Positions 1 to 8,515 of a stretch of DNA of 34,281 nucleotides are shown in pieces. The first letter of the stretch is position 1, and each line of letters begins with the position of its first letter. The position numbers and the translations under genes were made by a program. The DNA is from Actinomycetota bacterium (lineage in GTDB: Bacteria > Actinomycetota > Acidimicrobiia > Acidimicrobiales > Iamiaceae), in contig JACPNX010000049.1 in assembly GCA_016185275.1 (NCBI GenBank), positions 1 through 34,281 of the forward strand, in the 5' to 3' direction. The notes below the pieces were generated by a model. It saw nothing but the letters and a program-made list of their open reading frames with translations, searched no databases and was not told where the DNA came from.

Positions 1-301
1 CGCCCCCCGGTGCGCGCTCGCCCGAGGCGCCGGCCGCTCGTGTCGCCCCTGAGGAATCGGGGTCGGCCCGGCGGGCTCCCTGGCCCTCGCGTCCTGCAGG
101 GGCGGCGTCGGCGCGCGGCCGCCCGCCCCGACCGCGCCCGCCGCGCGACCCGCGGCGCCGGCGCGGGTTGGCCGCGTCGGGGCCGTCAGCGGTGGTCGAC
201 GCGGAGCCGGTCGAACCTCGCTCGTCCGGTGCCCTCGCGGGAGGCGGGGGAAGTTGGGGGGCGGCCTCGGTCGAGCCGGCCGGCACCTCGGGGTCGGACA
301 T
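1..301 (-). CDS. rne: Ribonuclease E/G family protein, N-terminal part (truncated by window edge)
   Basis: The minus-strand frame opens with ATG at 301 and stays open to the window edge, giving about 100 residues. It starts MSDPEVPAGS, is rich in Pro, Ala and Ser, and contains the basic stretch RRRRGSRGGRGRGGRPR near residues 52-68. Actinobacterial RNase E/G proteins often carry such a disordered Arg/Gly-rich leader before the S1 and catalytic domains, which lie outside this window. The start has an AAGGGA ribosome-binding site just upstream and follows the DUF2344 gene by 15 bases. In many actinobacteria the order TIGR03960, DUF2344, rne is conserved, and this context carries most of the call. 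No catalytic residue is visible, so another Arg/Gly-rich RNA-binding protein cannot be excluded. Confidence 0.6.
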   Translation of the reverse strand, partial: MSDPEVPAGSTEAAPQLPPPPARAPDERGSTGSASTTADGPDAANPRRRRGSRGGRGRGGRPRADAAPAGREGQGARRADPDSSGATRAAGASGERAPGG

Positions 302-316
302 GAGGGTGGTCCCTTC

Positions 317-1093
317 TCATGACGCACGCATCCGCGCGTGCGGAGCAGACGTCGCAGCCGGGAGGGGAAGTGGTTCCTCCCGGGCGCCGTCGCGCTCGAT
401 CCACTGGGAGAGCCGGCACACCCGAACCTCGGCCAAGCCGGCGCCGGCCCCGGTGGCGGCGCCGGCCGGTGAGGTGGGCATGCAGGAAGACAACGCGGCG
501 ACCAGCTCGCCGGGGCGCAGGCCCCTCGGTTGCGTGGCGAGGTGGGCGAGCAGCGAGGTGGTGGCCTCGGCGCCCGAGGGGCCCGGCCCGCTGACACCGA
601 GGTCGAGCACCGCCGGCCGGACGTCGTCGGTGACGGCCTTGCCCTTGCGCTCCCGGCGCAACCGCGCCTCCTTGGCGCCGAGCAGGCGCTCCACCGCATC
701 CGCGACGGTCGGCGTCGAGGCGCCCGCGACCTCGATGCTCCAGGTGCAGCTGGTCACGGCCTGTTGGAGCGAGGGCGCACCCTCGGGCAGGGCGGCCGCG
801 GCCTGCACGTCGACACCGGGGGGCAGACCCGGCGCGAGGCGAGCGGGCAAGGCGGCGACGTCGACGGCGGTGCCCGGGCCCGGCACGAGGTCGACGTCGA
901 GGTACTCGGCCACGGACTCGTGGCCGGTCGACAGGGCCAGACCGAAGTGCAGCTTGGGGTGCGGCGAGAATCCCTGCGAGTACGCCACCGGAAGCTCGGC
1001 CCGGCGCAGCGCCCGCTCCCACACCCGGGCCAGGTCCCGGTGGCTGGTGAACCGGATCTTGCCGAGCTTCGAGAACCGGATGCGGGCTCTCAT
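317..1093 (-). CDS. TIGR03936 / DUF2344 radical-SAM-linked protein
   Basis: The 258-residue protein begins MRARIRFSKLGKIRFTSHRD and contains YSQGFSPHPKLHFG around residues 39-52, the characteristic start of the DUF2344 (TIGR03936) family. That family is found next to, or fused with, the TIGR03960 radical-SAM protein, and its biochemical role is not established. The ATG at 1093 overlaps the stop of the upstream radical-SAM gene by four bases (ATGA), which implies translational coupling. The last 60 residues are Ala/Pro-rich and look less conserved. An RNA-related function is often suspected because the pair sits with rne, but nothing in this sequence shows it. Confidence 0.9.
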   Translation of the reverse strand: MRARIRFSKLGKIRFTSHRDLARVWERALRRAELPVAYSQGFSPHPKLHFGLALSTGHESVAEYLDVDLVPGPGTAVDVAALPARLAPGLPPGVDVQAAAALPEGAPSLQQAVTSCTWSIEVAGASTPTVADAVERLLGAKEARLRRERKGKAVTDDVRPAVLDLGVSGPGPSGAEATTSLLAHLATQPRGLRPGELVAALSSCMPTSPAGAATGAGAGLAEVRVCRLSQWIERDGAREEPLPLPAATSAPHARMRAS

Positions 1094-3075
1094 GACGCCA
1101 CCTCGACCGGCGCCCGGTCGACACCGAGCAGGACCACGGGCACCGCGCCGCCCCGGCCGAGGTCCTGACCGGTCCCCTGGCTGCCCCCTGCGGGCGGTGT
1201 CGCCGACGCCACCACGTGCTCGATGCCGTAACCCGTGCAGGCGCCGCAGTCGTAGCAGGGCGTCCACCGGCAGTCCTCCAACCCGACCTCCGCGAGCGCG
1301 TCCTGCCAGTCCTGCCAGAGGAAGTCCTTGTGGAGCCCCGCCGAGAGATGGTCCCAGGGAAGGGCCTCGTCGGGCGTGCGGTGGCGGTAGACGAAGTGCT
1401 CCAGCGTGAGCCCGTGACGATCGAGGGCCTCGGTCCAACGCGAGAGGTCGAAGCGCTCGCTCCACTCCTGGAAGGTGCCTCCGGCGCGCCAGACGTCTTC
1501 GATCACGTCCGCCAAGCGACGGTCCCCGCGCGAGACGATGCCCTCGGCCACGGTCGCCTCGGCCGTGTGCCATTTGAGCTGGACACCGTGGTCGCGCGGC
1601 AGCGCATCCCGCAGCAGCCCGATCTTGCGGCGCAGCTCGACCAGCGTGTTCTGCCCGAACCACTGGAACGGCGTGAACGGCTTGGGCACGAAGCCACCGA
1701 CCGACACCGTGACCGACGCGCCGCGGTGGTACCGGCGGCCGATCTCCACGACGTTGCGGGCCAGCCGGGCGATGCCGAGCGTGTCCTCGTCGGTCTCGGT
1801 GGGCAGGCCCGTGAGGAAGTAGAGCTTCACGCGCCGCCACCCGGACCGGTAGGCGGCGTCGACCGCCTCGTAGAGGTCCTCCTCGCGGATGAGCTTGTTG
1901 ATCACCTGGCGCATCCGCCAGGTGCCCGCCTCGGGAGCGAAGGTGAGCCCGCTGCGGCGCGCTCGCTGGAGCTCGCCGGCGATGCCGACCGTGAACGCAT
2001 CGACGCGCAACGACGGCAGCGAGACCGACACCTGACCGGCTCCTCCGGCCGCGCCGTCCGGTCCGCCCTCCCCGCCGCAGACGATCCCGGCGACCACGTC
2101 CTCGATGCCCGAGAAGTCCGCCGAGGACAGCGACGTGAGCGCCACCTCGTCGTAGCCGGTGCGGCGGAGGCCCTCGGCCACCATGTGCCGCACCTGGTCG
2201 GCGGGGCGTTCCCGCACCGGGCGGGTGATCATCCCGGCCTGGCAGAACCGGCAACCACGCGTGCAGCCCCGGAACACCTCGACGTTGAGCCGGTCGTGCA
2301 CGACCTCCGTGAGCGGCACGAGCTGGCGCTTGGGGTACGGCCAGTCGGCCAGGTCGGCGATCGTGCGCTTCTCCACGACGGCCGGGGCATCCGGGTGGTT
2401 GGGCGTGAGCCCGAGGAACGTGCCGGACGCATCCCAGGCCGGGTCGTAGAGCGAGGGCACGTAGACACCGGGGACGGCGGCCAGTGCGACGAGCACGCCG
2501 CGACGATCGACCTTGCCGGCCGCCTTCCATGCCGCCACGACCGCACTGATGTCCCCGACCGCCTCTTCACCGTCGCCCAGCACCACGAAGTCGACGAAGT
2601 CCGCGATGGGCTCCGGGTTGTAGGTGCAGTGGCCACCGGCACCGATCAGCAGGTCGCCCGGCCCACGGTCCACGGCACGCACCGGGCAGGCGGCGAGGTC
2701 GATCATGTTGACCAGGTTCGTGTAGGTCAGCTCGGCCGACAGGTTGAACGCGAGGATGTCGAAGTCGCTCGCGGCGCGATGCGCGTCCACCGAGAACAGC
2801 GGCACGCCGCCGGCCCGCATGAGGTCCTCGAGGTCGGTCCACGGGGCGTACGTGCGCTCGGCGAGCGCGTCGTCGCGCTCGTTGAGGATCTCGTAGAGGA
2901 TCTGGAGCCCCTGGTTGGGCAGGCCGATCTCGTACGTGTCGGGATAGGCGAGCAGCCAGGCGACCTGGTGGGGCTGGTGGGCGGGAGCGACCGCGCCGTC
3001 TTCGAGGCCGATGTAGCGGGCCGGCTTCTGCACCCGCGCGAGGAGCGGCTCGAGCTGCGGCCAGACATCGGTCAT
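1090..3075 (-). CDS. TIGR03960 family B12-binding-type radical SAM protein
   Basis: This is a 661-residue protein. The N-terminal third (about 40-240) resembles a B12-binding-like fold, with YPDTYEIGLPNQGLQILYEI near residue 44. The radical SAM core follows, with FRGCTRGCRFCQAG placing the CxxxCxxC cluster ligands at C271, C275 and C278. A second cysteine group, CYDCGACTG, lies close to the C terminus and may bind another metal or cluster. These are the hallmarks of TIGR03960, a family of unknown reaction that occurs with DUF2344 as a separate or fused partner. The ATG at 3075 follows a GGGGATC-like ribosome-binding site. It is the first gene of a three-gene operon leading to rne. Family assignment is strong; the substrate is unknown. 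Confidence 0.93.
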   Translation of the reverse strand: MTDVWPQLEPLLARVQKPARYIGLEDGAVAPAHQPHQVAWLLAYPDTYEIGLPNQGLQILYEILNERDDALAERTYAPWTDLEDLMRAGGVPLFSVDAHRAASDFDILAFNLSAELTYTNLVNMIDLAACPVRAVDRGPGDLLIGAGGHCTYNPEPIADFVDFVVLGDGEEAVGDISAVVAAWKAAGKVDRRGVLVALAAVPGVYVPSLYDPAWDASGTFLGLTPNHPDAPAVVEKRTIADLADWPYPKRQLVPLTEVVHDRLNVEVFRGCTRGCRFCQAGMITRPVRERPADQVRHMVAEGLRRTGYDEVALTSLSSADFSGIEDVVAGIVCGGEGGPDGAAGGAGQVSVSLPSLRVDAFTVGIAGELQRARRSGLTFAPEAGTWRMRQVINKLIREEDLYEAVDAAYRSGWRRVKLYFLTGLPTETDEDTLGIARLARNVVEIGRRYHRGASVTVSVGGFVPKPFTPFQWFGQNTLVELRRKIGLLRDALPRDHGVQLKWHTAEATVAEGIVSRGDRRLADVIEDVWRAGGTFQEWSERFDLSRWTEALDRHGLTLEHFVYRHRTPDEALPWDHLSAGLHKDFLWQDWQDALAEVGLEDCRWTPCYDCGACTGYGIEHVVASATPPAGGSQGTGQDLGRGGAVPVVLLGVDRAPVEVAS

Positions 3076-3171
3076 GATCCCCGGCAGTCTACCGGGTGGC
3101 CCGCGTCGGCCCGATTGTCGGCGCCCGGAGCGCGGTAGCGGACGGCGCCCGTCGCTGTGGTTGAGTGCGGC

Positions 3172-3645
3172 ATGGCCGAAGACCCGAAGCAGCGCGTGGA
3201 CCGCGAGCTGGGCGAGCTCCTCCAGGAGCTGCGCGTCACGCTGCCCGGGGTGCAGGTGCTGTTCGCGTTCTTGTTGACCGTCCCCTTCTCGCAGCGGTTC
3301 TCGACGCTGTCACCCGCGACGACCAAGGTCTACTTCGCGCCGATCCTGCTGACGGCGGCGGCTACCGGGCTGTTGATGTCGCCGAGCGCCCACCATCGCG
3401 TGCGCTTCCGCCAGGGCTCGAAGGAGCAGATGATCAAGGCGGCCAACACGTTCGCGCTGGCGGGCATGGTCGTACTGTCCGTCGCGATGGGCACGAGCGT
3501 CTACGTCGTGGCCGACCTCCTGTACGCCCCGGCGACGGCCCGGATCACCTCGGCTGCGGTCACGGTCGTGATCGCGACGCTGTGGTTCGCCGTGCCGTTC
3601 CTGTACCGCCGCCAGGAGGCCGAGATCTCGGAGCCGAGCGGCTGA
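3172..3645 (+). CDS. DUF6328 family integral membrane protein
   Basis: The protein has about 157 residues from ATG 3172 (MAEDPKQRVDRELGELLQEL). A GTG at 3157 in the same frame is an alternative start that would add five residues. The pattern ELLQELRVTLPGVQVLFAFLLTVPFSQRF followed by further hydrophobic segments and the motif SAHHRVRFRQGSKEQ matches DUF6328, a small actinobacterial membrane family of unknown role. About four transmembrane segments are visible (near residues 30-45, 60-76, 98-120 and 130-148). It stands alone on the plus strand, divergent from the radical-SAM operon and convergent with rodA, whose stop lies only three bases away. Function is unknown. Confidence 0.85.
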   Translation: MAEDPKQRVDRELGELLQELRVTLPGVQVLFAFLLTVPFSQRFSTLSPATTKVYFAPILLTAAATGLLMSPSAHHRVRFRQGSKEQMIKAANTFALAGMVVLSVAMGTSVYVVADLLYAPATARITSAAVTVVIATLWFAVPFLYRRQEAEISEPSG

Positions 3646-3648
3646 CGA

Positions 3649-4806
3649 TCAGGTGAAGCGGCGCATGTGGACGTTGAGTACGAGTCCCATGGCGGCGAAC
3701 GACGTGACCGCCGCCGACCCGCCGTAGGACATGAACGGCAGCGGGATGCCCGTGATCGGCATGATGCCCATGGTCATGCCGACGTTCTCGAAGATCTGGA
3801 ACACGAACATGGCCATGACGCCGATGCACACCAGGGACCCGAACTCGTCCCGGGCCAGTTGCGCGCTGCGGTGGACCCGCCAGACGATGAGCGACAGCAG
3901 CGCCAGGAGGCCGCCCGCGCCGACCAGCCCGAGCTGCTCCCCCACGGCCGTGAAGATGAAATCGGTGCGCTGCTCGGGCACGTTGCCCAGGCGGGTCTGG
4001 GTCCCCTGGAAGAGGCCCTTGCCGACCAGGCCGCCCGAGCCGATCGCGATCTTCGACTGCTCGAGGTTGTAGGCGGCGGTCCGGGACTGGTCCAGACCGG
4101 TGGGGCTGTCCTGCTGGGCGAAGACGGTGAGACGGTCCTTCTGGTAACCGTCGAGCGCTCCGGACTTCAACACGACCCCGATGCTCACCACGCCCGCGAG
4201 CCCGAGCAACGCGAGGTAGCGAGCCTTGACCCCGCTCATCAGCAGCATGGCGCCGACGATGGCGGCGGAGACGAGCATCGTGCCGAGGTCGGGCTGGAGC
4301 AGCACCAGACCCATGGGCACGGCGGCGACGAGGAGCAGGGCCACGAATCGCCGCAGGTCGACGTCGCCCCCGAACTGCGAGGCCAACCACGCCACGGCCA
4401 GGATGAGCCCGAGCTTGGCGAGCTCGGAGGGCTGGAGCTGGAAGGGACCGAGCGGGAACCAGCCTTGCGTCCCCTTGCGGCGCGAGCCGACCACCAGCAC
4501 GGCGGCCAGCAGGAACACCGTCACCCCGTAGATCCCGGGCGCCACGTCGCGCACCCGCCGGTAGTCGACGAGCACGATGGCCGCCATCACCAGCGCGCCG
4601 ATCACGAGGAAGAGCAGCTGCTTGACGGCGAACGAGTAGTCGTACGGAGGCGTGGCGCCCCGGCTGGCGCTGAAGACCATGACCAGCCCCAGAGCCGACA
4701 CCGCACCGATCGCCGCGACCAAGGTGACGTCGAGGTGCCGCCACGCCGCGGCAGGGTTGCGGCGCAGCGACGCCACGGGCCGCCGCGACAGCGCGATCCC
4801 CGTCAC
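3649..4806 (-). CDS. rodA: Rod-shape SEDS peptidoglycan glycosyltransferase RodA
   Basis: The 385-residue polytopic membrane protein belongs to the SEDS family (RodA/FtsW/SpoVE), which polymerises lipid II into glycan strands with a partner class B PBP. Visible signatures are FQLQPSELAKLGLILAVAWL, LLQPDLGTMLV with the essential Asp of the family, the GLFQGTQTRLGNVPEQRTDFIF loop, and the C-terminal GIPLPFMSYGGSAAVTSFAAMG. About ten transmembrane helices can be counted. The start is GTG at 4806, which overlaps the PBP2 stop as GTGA, so the polymerase and transpeptidase are coupled. RodA rather than FtsW is chosen because the locus is mreBCD-PBP2, not the division cluster. Confidence 0.95.
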   Translation of the reverse strand: MTGIALSRRPVASLRRNPAAAWRHLDVTLVAAIGAVSALGLVMVFSASRGATPPYDYSFAVKQLLFLVIGALVMAAIVLVDYRRVRDVAPGIYGVTVFLLAAVLVVGSRRKGTQGWFPLGPFQLQPSELAKLGLILAVAWLASQFGGDVDLRRFVALLLVAAVPMGLVLLQPDLGTMLVSAAIVGAMLLMSGVKARYLALLGLAGVVSIGVVLKSGALDGYQKDRLTVFAQQDSPTGLDQSRTAAYNLEQSKIAIGSGGLVGKGLFQGTQTRLGNVPEQRTDFIFTAVGEQLGLVGAGGLLALLSLIVWRVHRSAQLARDEFGSLVCIGVMAMFVFQIFENVGMTMGIMPITGIPLPFMSYGGSAAVTSFAAMGLVLNVHMRRFT

Positions 4807-7079
4807 CGGTCGACCGGGATGTTCGTCGGGGCCTGGATGCTGGCGGCCATCGCGGCGGCGTCGAACGAACCTCCGACCGGTGCCTTGGGCAGGCCGGTGA
4901 GACCGCCGGTCAGCGCGATCGGCTCGAAGATCCGGCGCACCAACGGACCTGCGGCCTGGGCGCCGAACCCGGACTCCTCGAGGATGGCCACCGCCACGTA
5001 CTGCGCCGCCCGGGACGGTCCGAACCCCACGAACAGCGACGTGTCGGCCTTGCCCTGGACCTGGGCGGTGCCCGTCTTGCCGGCCACCTGGAACCGGTCC
5101 TGGGGGAAACCGGCGAAGGTCGTGCGAGCGGTGCCTCCGGGCTGCGAGGTGACCCCCTCGAACCCGGTGAGCATCGGCTCGCGCCATTGCGGCGGAAGGT
5201 CGACGCGGCGGACCGCCTTGGCCTGGAAGCCCTTGACGACGGACGACCTGCCGGCCGGCTTCACCTGCAGCACCACCTGGGGGGTCCACAGGAAGCCGCC
5301 GTTGGCGAAGGTCGCGTAACCGTTGGCCAGCTGCAGCGGCGTCGCCAGCACGTCACCCTGACCGATGGCGATGTTCATGTTGTCGCCCGCGTACCAGCCC
5401 TCGTAGGCCTTCTGCTTGGCCACGTCCCCCTTGTACAGGACCTTGACGAAGTCCTTGCGCCACGCCGGGGTCGGCACCCGACCGTCGGCCTCGGCGGCCA
5501 GGCCGAGCCCCGTCTTCTCTCCGAACCCGAACTCGCGGTAGTAGCGCTGGAGGGCCTCCTCGCCGATGCCCTGCTGCCCGCGGCGCCTCCAGAGCTGGTC
5601 GCCGAGCCGGTAGAAGTAGACGTCCGAGGAGACCGTGATGGCCCGTGAGAGGCTGACCGTCCCGTTGGCCGTGCCGCCCGAGTTCTGCCGGCGGCACGAG
5701 CCCGACCGGCAGCCCTGGATGGCGTAGAAGCCGGGGTCGGTGATCGTCATCTCGGGCGTGATCTCCCCGGTGGCCAGCCCGGCATAGGCCGAGAACAGCT
5801 TCCAGGTGGACCCTGGCGCGTACTGGCCGGAGACGGCGCGGTTGTTGAGCGGGTAGTTCAGCGCCGGGTCCGTGAGCTTGGCGTACTCGGCGGTGGAGAT
5901 GCCGCCCACGAACTGCGCCGGGTCGAACGTCGGGTACGACGCCATGGCCATGACCTGGCCGTTGCGGGGGTCGAGGACCACCGACGAGCCGGCCGGGGCG
6001 GCGAACTTCTCGCAACCGACCCCGTTGCACGCGTTGCGCCGGGCCAGCAGCTGCGCCGCCAGGTTCGACTCGACGATGTACTGGAGGTTGATGTCCACGG
6101 TGAGGAAGACGTCGTCCCCGGGAACCGGGGCCCGGCGGCCGATCTCGCGGACCACCCGGTTGCGGGCGTCGACCTCGTAGCGCACCTCGCCGGGCGTGCC
6201 CCGCAGGAACCGCTCCATGAGCCGCTCGACACCGGTCTTGCCGATCTCGTCGTCGACCTCGTAGGGCTTCTGGCGGTTCTGGTAGAGGTCGAGGTCGGCC
6301 TGGTTCACCGCTCCGACCGTGCCGAGCACGTGCGCCAGCAGCTGCCCGTACCGATAGCTGCGCACGGTCACCCGCGACGCCGCGACGGTCGGGAAGTCGT
6401 CGGCCCGCTCGTTCAGGGAGACCTCGAGCGCCTCGCTGACGTCGACGGCCACCGGGATGGGCTCGAAGCGGCTGAAGCGCGGGTCGTCGATCCGCTTGCG
6501 CAGCTCCGCGACCGTGACCGGTTCGGTCACCGGCGGCGCTGCGACCGTGCCCGCCGGCAAGGTGGTCGTCGTCCCCGGAGGCGCCGACGTCGGAGAGGAT
6601 GGCGTGGTCGAACCGGGCGGCACCGGCGCCGAGGCGGTGACCAGTTGGGGTCCCGCGTCGTCGGCGCTCACCTGGCCCGCGGCTTGGCGGACCCGATCGC
6701 GCGTCAGCTCCTTGGCCAGGCGGGACAGGACCTGGTTCTGGGTCACGCGGTCGAGCTTTTCGAAGCGCTGCCAGTCGACCGTGACCTCTGTGGAGCGGCG
6801 GTTGTCGACGATGACCGTGCCGTTGCGGTCGAGGATGCGACCCCGGGGCGCCTCGACCATGACCGTGCGCACCCGGAGGTTCTCGGCCGCGGCCCGGTAG
6901 GTCGGCGCCGCGGCGACCTGGAGGAACCACAATCGGGCGAAGAGGGCGGCGAACAGCGAGAGGGCGACGATGCCGAGGATGCTGAGCCGGTGGCGAGGGG
7001 TGTCGACGCTCACGGGGCGGGTGGTCCAGGCGGAGGCGGGAGGCGGGACGTGCGGGGCAGAAGGGTTGCTTCGTCGCAC
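4803..7079 (-). CDS. mrdA: Penicillin-binding protein 2, elongation transpeptidase
   Basis: This 758-residue class B PBP cross-links peptidoglycan during elongation together with RodA. A cytoplasmic tail (1-30) and one membrane anchor (about 32-55) come first. The dimerisation/pedestal region includes EAPRGRILDRNG (residues 76-87). The transpeptidase domain has catalytic S424 in STWK, SSD at 484-486 in the SxN position as typical of PBP2, and KTGTAQ at 668-673. Two features stand out: a Pro/Ser/Thr-rich segment at about 141-190 inserted in the pedestal, and two closely spaced cysteine pairs (C351/C356 and C457/C462) in the extracytoplasmic domain. The start is GTG at 7079. It sits between mreD and rodA. 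Confidence 0.95.
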   Translation of the reverse strand: MRRSNPSAPHVPPPASAWTTRPVSVDTPRHRLSILGIVALSLFAALFARLWFLQVAAAPTYRAAAENLRVRTVMVEAPRGRILDRNGTVIVDNRRSTEVTVDWQRFEKLDRVTQNQVLSRLAKELTRDRVRQAAGQVSADDAGPQLVTASAPVPPGSTTPSSPTSAPPGTTTTLPAGTVAAPPVTEPVTVAELRKRIDDPRFSRFEPIPVAVDVSEALEVSLNERADDFPTVAASRVTVRSYRYGQLLAHVLGTVGAVNQADLDLYQNRQKPYEVDDEIGKTGVERLMERFLRGTPGEVRYEVDARNRVVREIGRRAPVPGDDVFLTVDINLQYIVESNLAAQLLARRNACNGVGCEKFAAPAGSSVVLDPRNGQVMAMASYPTFDPAQFVGGISTAEYAKLTDPALNYPLNNRAVSGQYAPGSTWKLFSAYAGLATGEITPEMTITDPGFYAIQGCRSGSCRRQNSGGTANGTVSLSRAITVSSDVYFYRLGDQLWRRRGQQGIGEEALQRYYREFGFGEKTGLGLAAEADGRVPTPAWRKDFVKVLYKGDVAKQKAYEGWYAGDNMNIAIGQGDVLATPLQLANGYATFANGGFLWTPQVVLQVKPAGRSSVVKGFQAKAVRRVDLPPQWREPMLTGFEGVTSQPGGTARTTFAGFPQDRFQVAGKTGTAQVQGKADTSLFVGFGPSRAAQYVAVAILEESGFGAQAAGPLVRRIFEPIALTGGLTGLPKAPVGGSFDAAAMAASIQAPTNIPVDR

Positions 7080-7106
7080 CGGCCGTTCACGGCGTAGGCA
7101 CCGGGC

Positions 7107-7613
7107 TCAGCGCAGCGAAGGTCGGTCGCGCCACGGTGGTGCCAGCGCACGGCGCACGGCCCAGCGGGTGGGCCGCGACAGCAGCGCGTTGATCGCCGCG
7201 ACGACGAGGACGATAGCGGGGAGGTGGCCGACGGTGACCGGCGCCCCGCCGAACACCGCTTCGAGCAGGGCCATCACCACCACGCCCAGGGCGCTGGCGA
7301 GCACCGTGGCCGCCAGGGGGATCCACCACGAGGACCGCAGCACGGCCGACCCGAACGTCCCCGCGGCGTAGCCGACGAGCGTGTAGGCGAGGGCCGACAG
7401 ACCGGCCGGGCCGGCCTGGAGCAGGTCGAAGGTCAGCCCCGCGGCGAACCCGACGACGGCACCGCGCTCGGGTCCCGCCTCGATCCCCGCGGCGATGGCG
7501 ACCAGCAGCACCACGTCGCCCCGGGCACCCAGCACGGTGATCGGGGCGACGAAGGACAGCTGCACGACGATCGCGACGAAGACCACCAGCGCGACCCGGG
7601 CGAACGTCACCAC
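7107..7613 (-). CDS. mreD: Rod shape-determining membrane protein MreD
   Basis: The 168-residue hydrophobic protein has about five transmembrane segments. MreD family landmarks are the N-terminal VVFVAIVVQLSFVAPITVLGARGDVV and the central GFAAGLTFDLLQAGPAGLSALAYTLVGY. MreD is a membrane component of the elongasome that links MreC and the synthases. Two adjacent GTG codons (7613 and 7610) could start translation. It follows mreC by 55 bases and precedes the PBP2 gene by 27 bases, in the standard order. The sequence is divergent, as usual for this family, so position in the operon contributes to the call. Confidence 0.9.
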   Translation of the reverse strand: MVTFARVALVVFVAIVVQLSFVAPITVLGARGDVVLLVAIAAGIEAGPERGAVVGFAAGLTFDLLQAGPAGLSALAYTLVGYAAGTFGSAVLRSSWWIPLAATVLASALGVVVMALLEAVFGGAPVTVGHLPAIVLVVAAINALLSRPTRWAVRRALAPPWRDRPSLR

Positions 7614-7668
7614 CGCCCCGGCGGCCTCCCACCGCCGCGATCGCGACGATCGCCCACCGCGCCGCCTG

Positions 7669-8502
7669 TCACCGGCAGGTGCCGTCGCACAACAGCACGG
7701 TCACGTAGGTGAGCCCGTCGAGGTTGGCCACGGGTTGGATCTCGAGCACCTTCTCGGTCCGATCGTCCGTGCGCCGCACCGACACGACGGTCCCCACGGG
7801 CACCTTCGGAGGGAACACCGAGCCGTCGACCCCGCTCGTGGTGACCGTGTCGCCCTTCTTGACGTCCGTGTCGGCGCTCACGCCCTCGTCGACGACGAGG
7901 CGCCCGTCGCGGCCGCCGCGCGCGATCCCCACCTCGCCCGAGCGCGTGAGGCGCACGCCGAAGCGGAACCGCGAGTCGGTCACGAGCTGGATGGCCGCCC
8001 GGTCACCGGTGACCCTCACCACGCGACCGACGAGGCCCGCGTCGGTCACGACCGGCATGTCCTTGCGGAGGCCGTCACCGGTGCCCCGGTCGATCTCGAA
8101 GGTCTGGTCGAAGCTCGTGACGGGCCCGGACACGACCTGGGCCACCACCTTGGGCAGGTCGCCGACGAAGGGGATGTCGGCCTGGCGGCGCAACTGGCGC
8201 AGCTCGCGGGCGTCGACCTCGCTGCGGATCCGGTCGCCCTGGAGCTGGTCGATGCGCTGGCGGAGCCTGCGGTTCTCGGCTCGCACGCCGTCGTAGCGGG
8301 TGATGCCGTTCCACACGTTGCCGACCGGACCTCCGACGGTGTCGGCGAGCGAGCGGACCGGCGAGAACACCGTCGCGGCCACCGAGCGCAGGCCGCGCAC
8401 CGGGGCGGTGTCGCGGTAGTCCAGGGTGAGGACGGTCAGCGACGCGAGGACGAGGAGCAGCAGCGTGAACCGTGAGCGTCTGCTGCGCCGGGGCGGGGCC
8501 AC
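7669..8502 (-). CDS. mreC: Rod shape-determining protein MreC
   Basis: The 277-residue protein has a short basic N terminus, a transmembrane anchor (about 12-27), a coiled coil (about 76-110, ENRRLRQRIDQLQGDRIRSE) and a C-terminal beta domain with VVTDAGLVGRVVRV and GDTVTTSGVDGSVFPPKVPVG, as in MreC. It forms extracytoplasmic filaments that organise PBP2-RodA. The start is GTG at 8502, 13 bases after the mreB stop. The C terminus ends LLCDGTCR, giving two cysteines close to the end, which is unusual but of unknown meaning. Confidence 0.94.
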   Translation of the reverse strand: MAPPRRSRRSRFTLLLLVLASLTVLTLDYRDTAPVRGLRSVAATVFSPVRSLADTVGGPVGNVWNGITRYDGVRAENRRLRQRIDQLQGDRIRSEVDARELRQLRRQADIPFVGDLPKVVAQVVSGPVTSFDQTFEIDRGTGDGLRKDMPVVTDAGLVGRVVRVTGDRAAIQLVTDSRFRFGVRLTRSGEVGIARGGRDGRLVVDEGVSADTDVKKGDTVTTSGVDGSVFPPKVPVGTVVSVRRTDDRTEKVLEIQPVANLDGLTYVTVLLCDGTCR

Positions 8503-8515
8503 GGGCGCGACGCGG

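Noticed and set aside
1216..3138. 640-codon open frame on the plus strand
   Set aside because: It is antisense to the TIGR03960 radical-SAM gene, has low-complexity composition and no motif.
3667..5319. 550-codon open frame on the plus strand
   Set aside because: It runs antisense to rodA and the end of the PBP2 gene, both of which have clear motifs; its His/Glu/Arg-rich composition marks a shadow.
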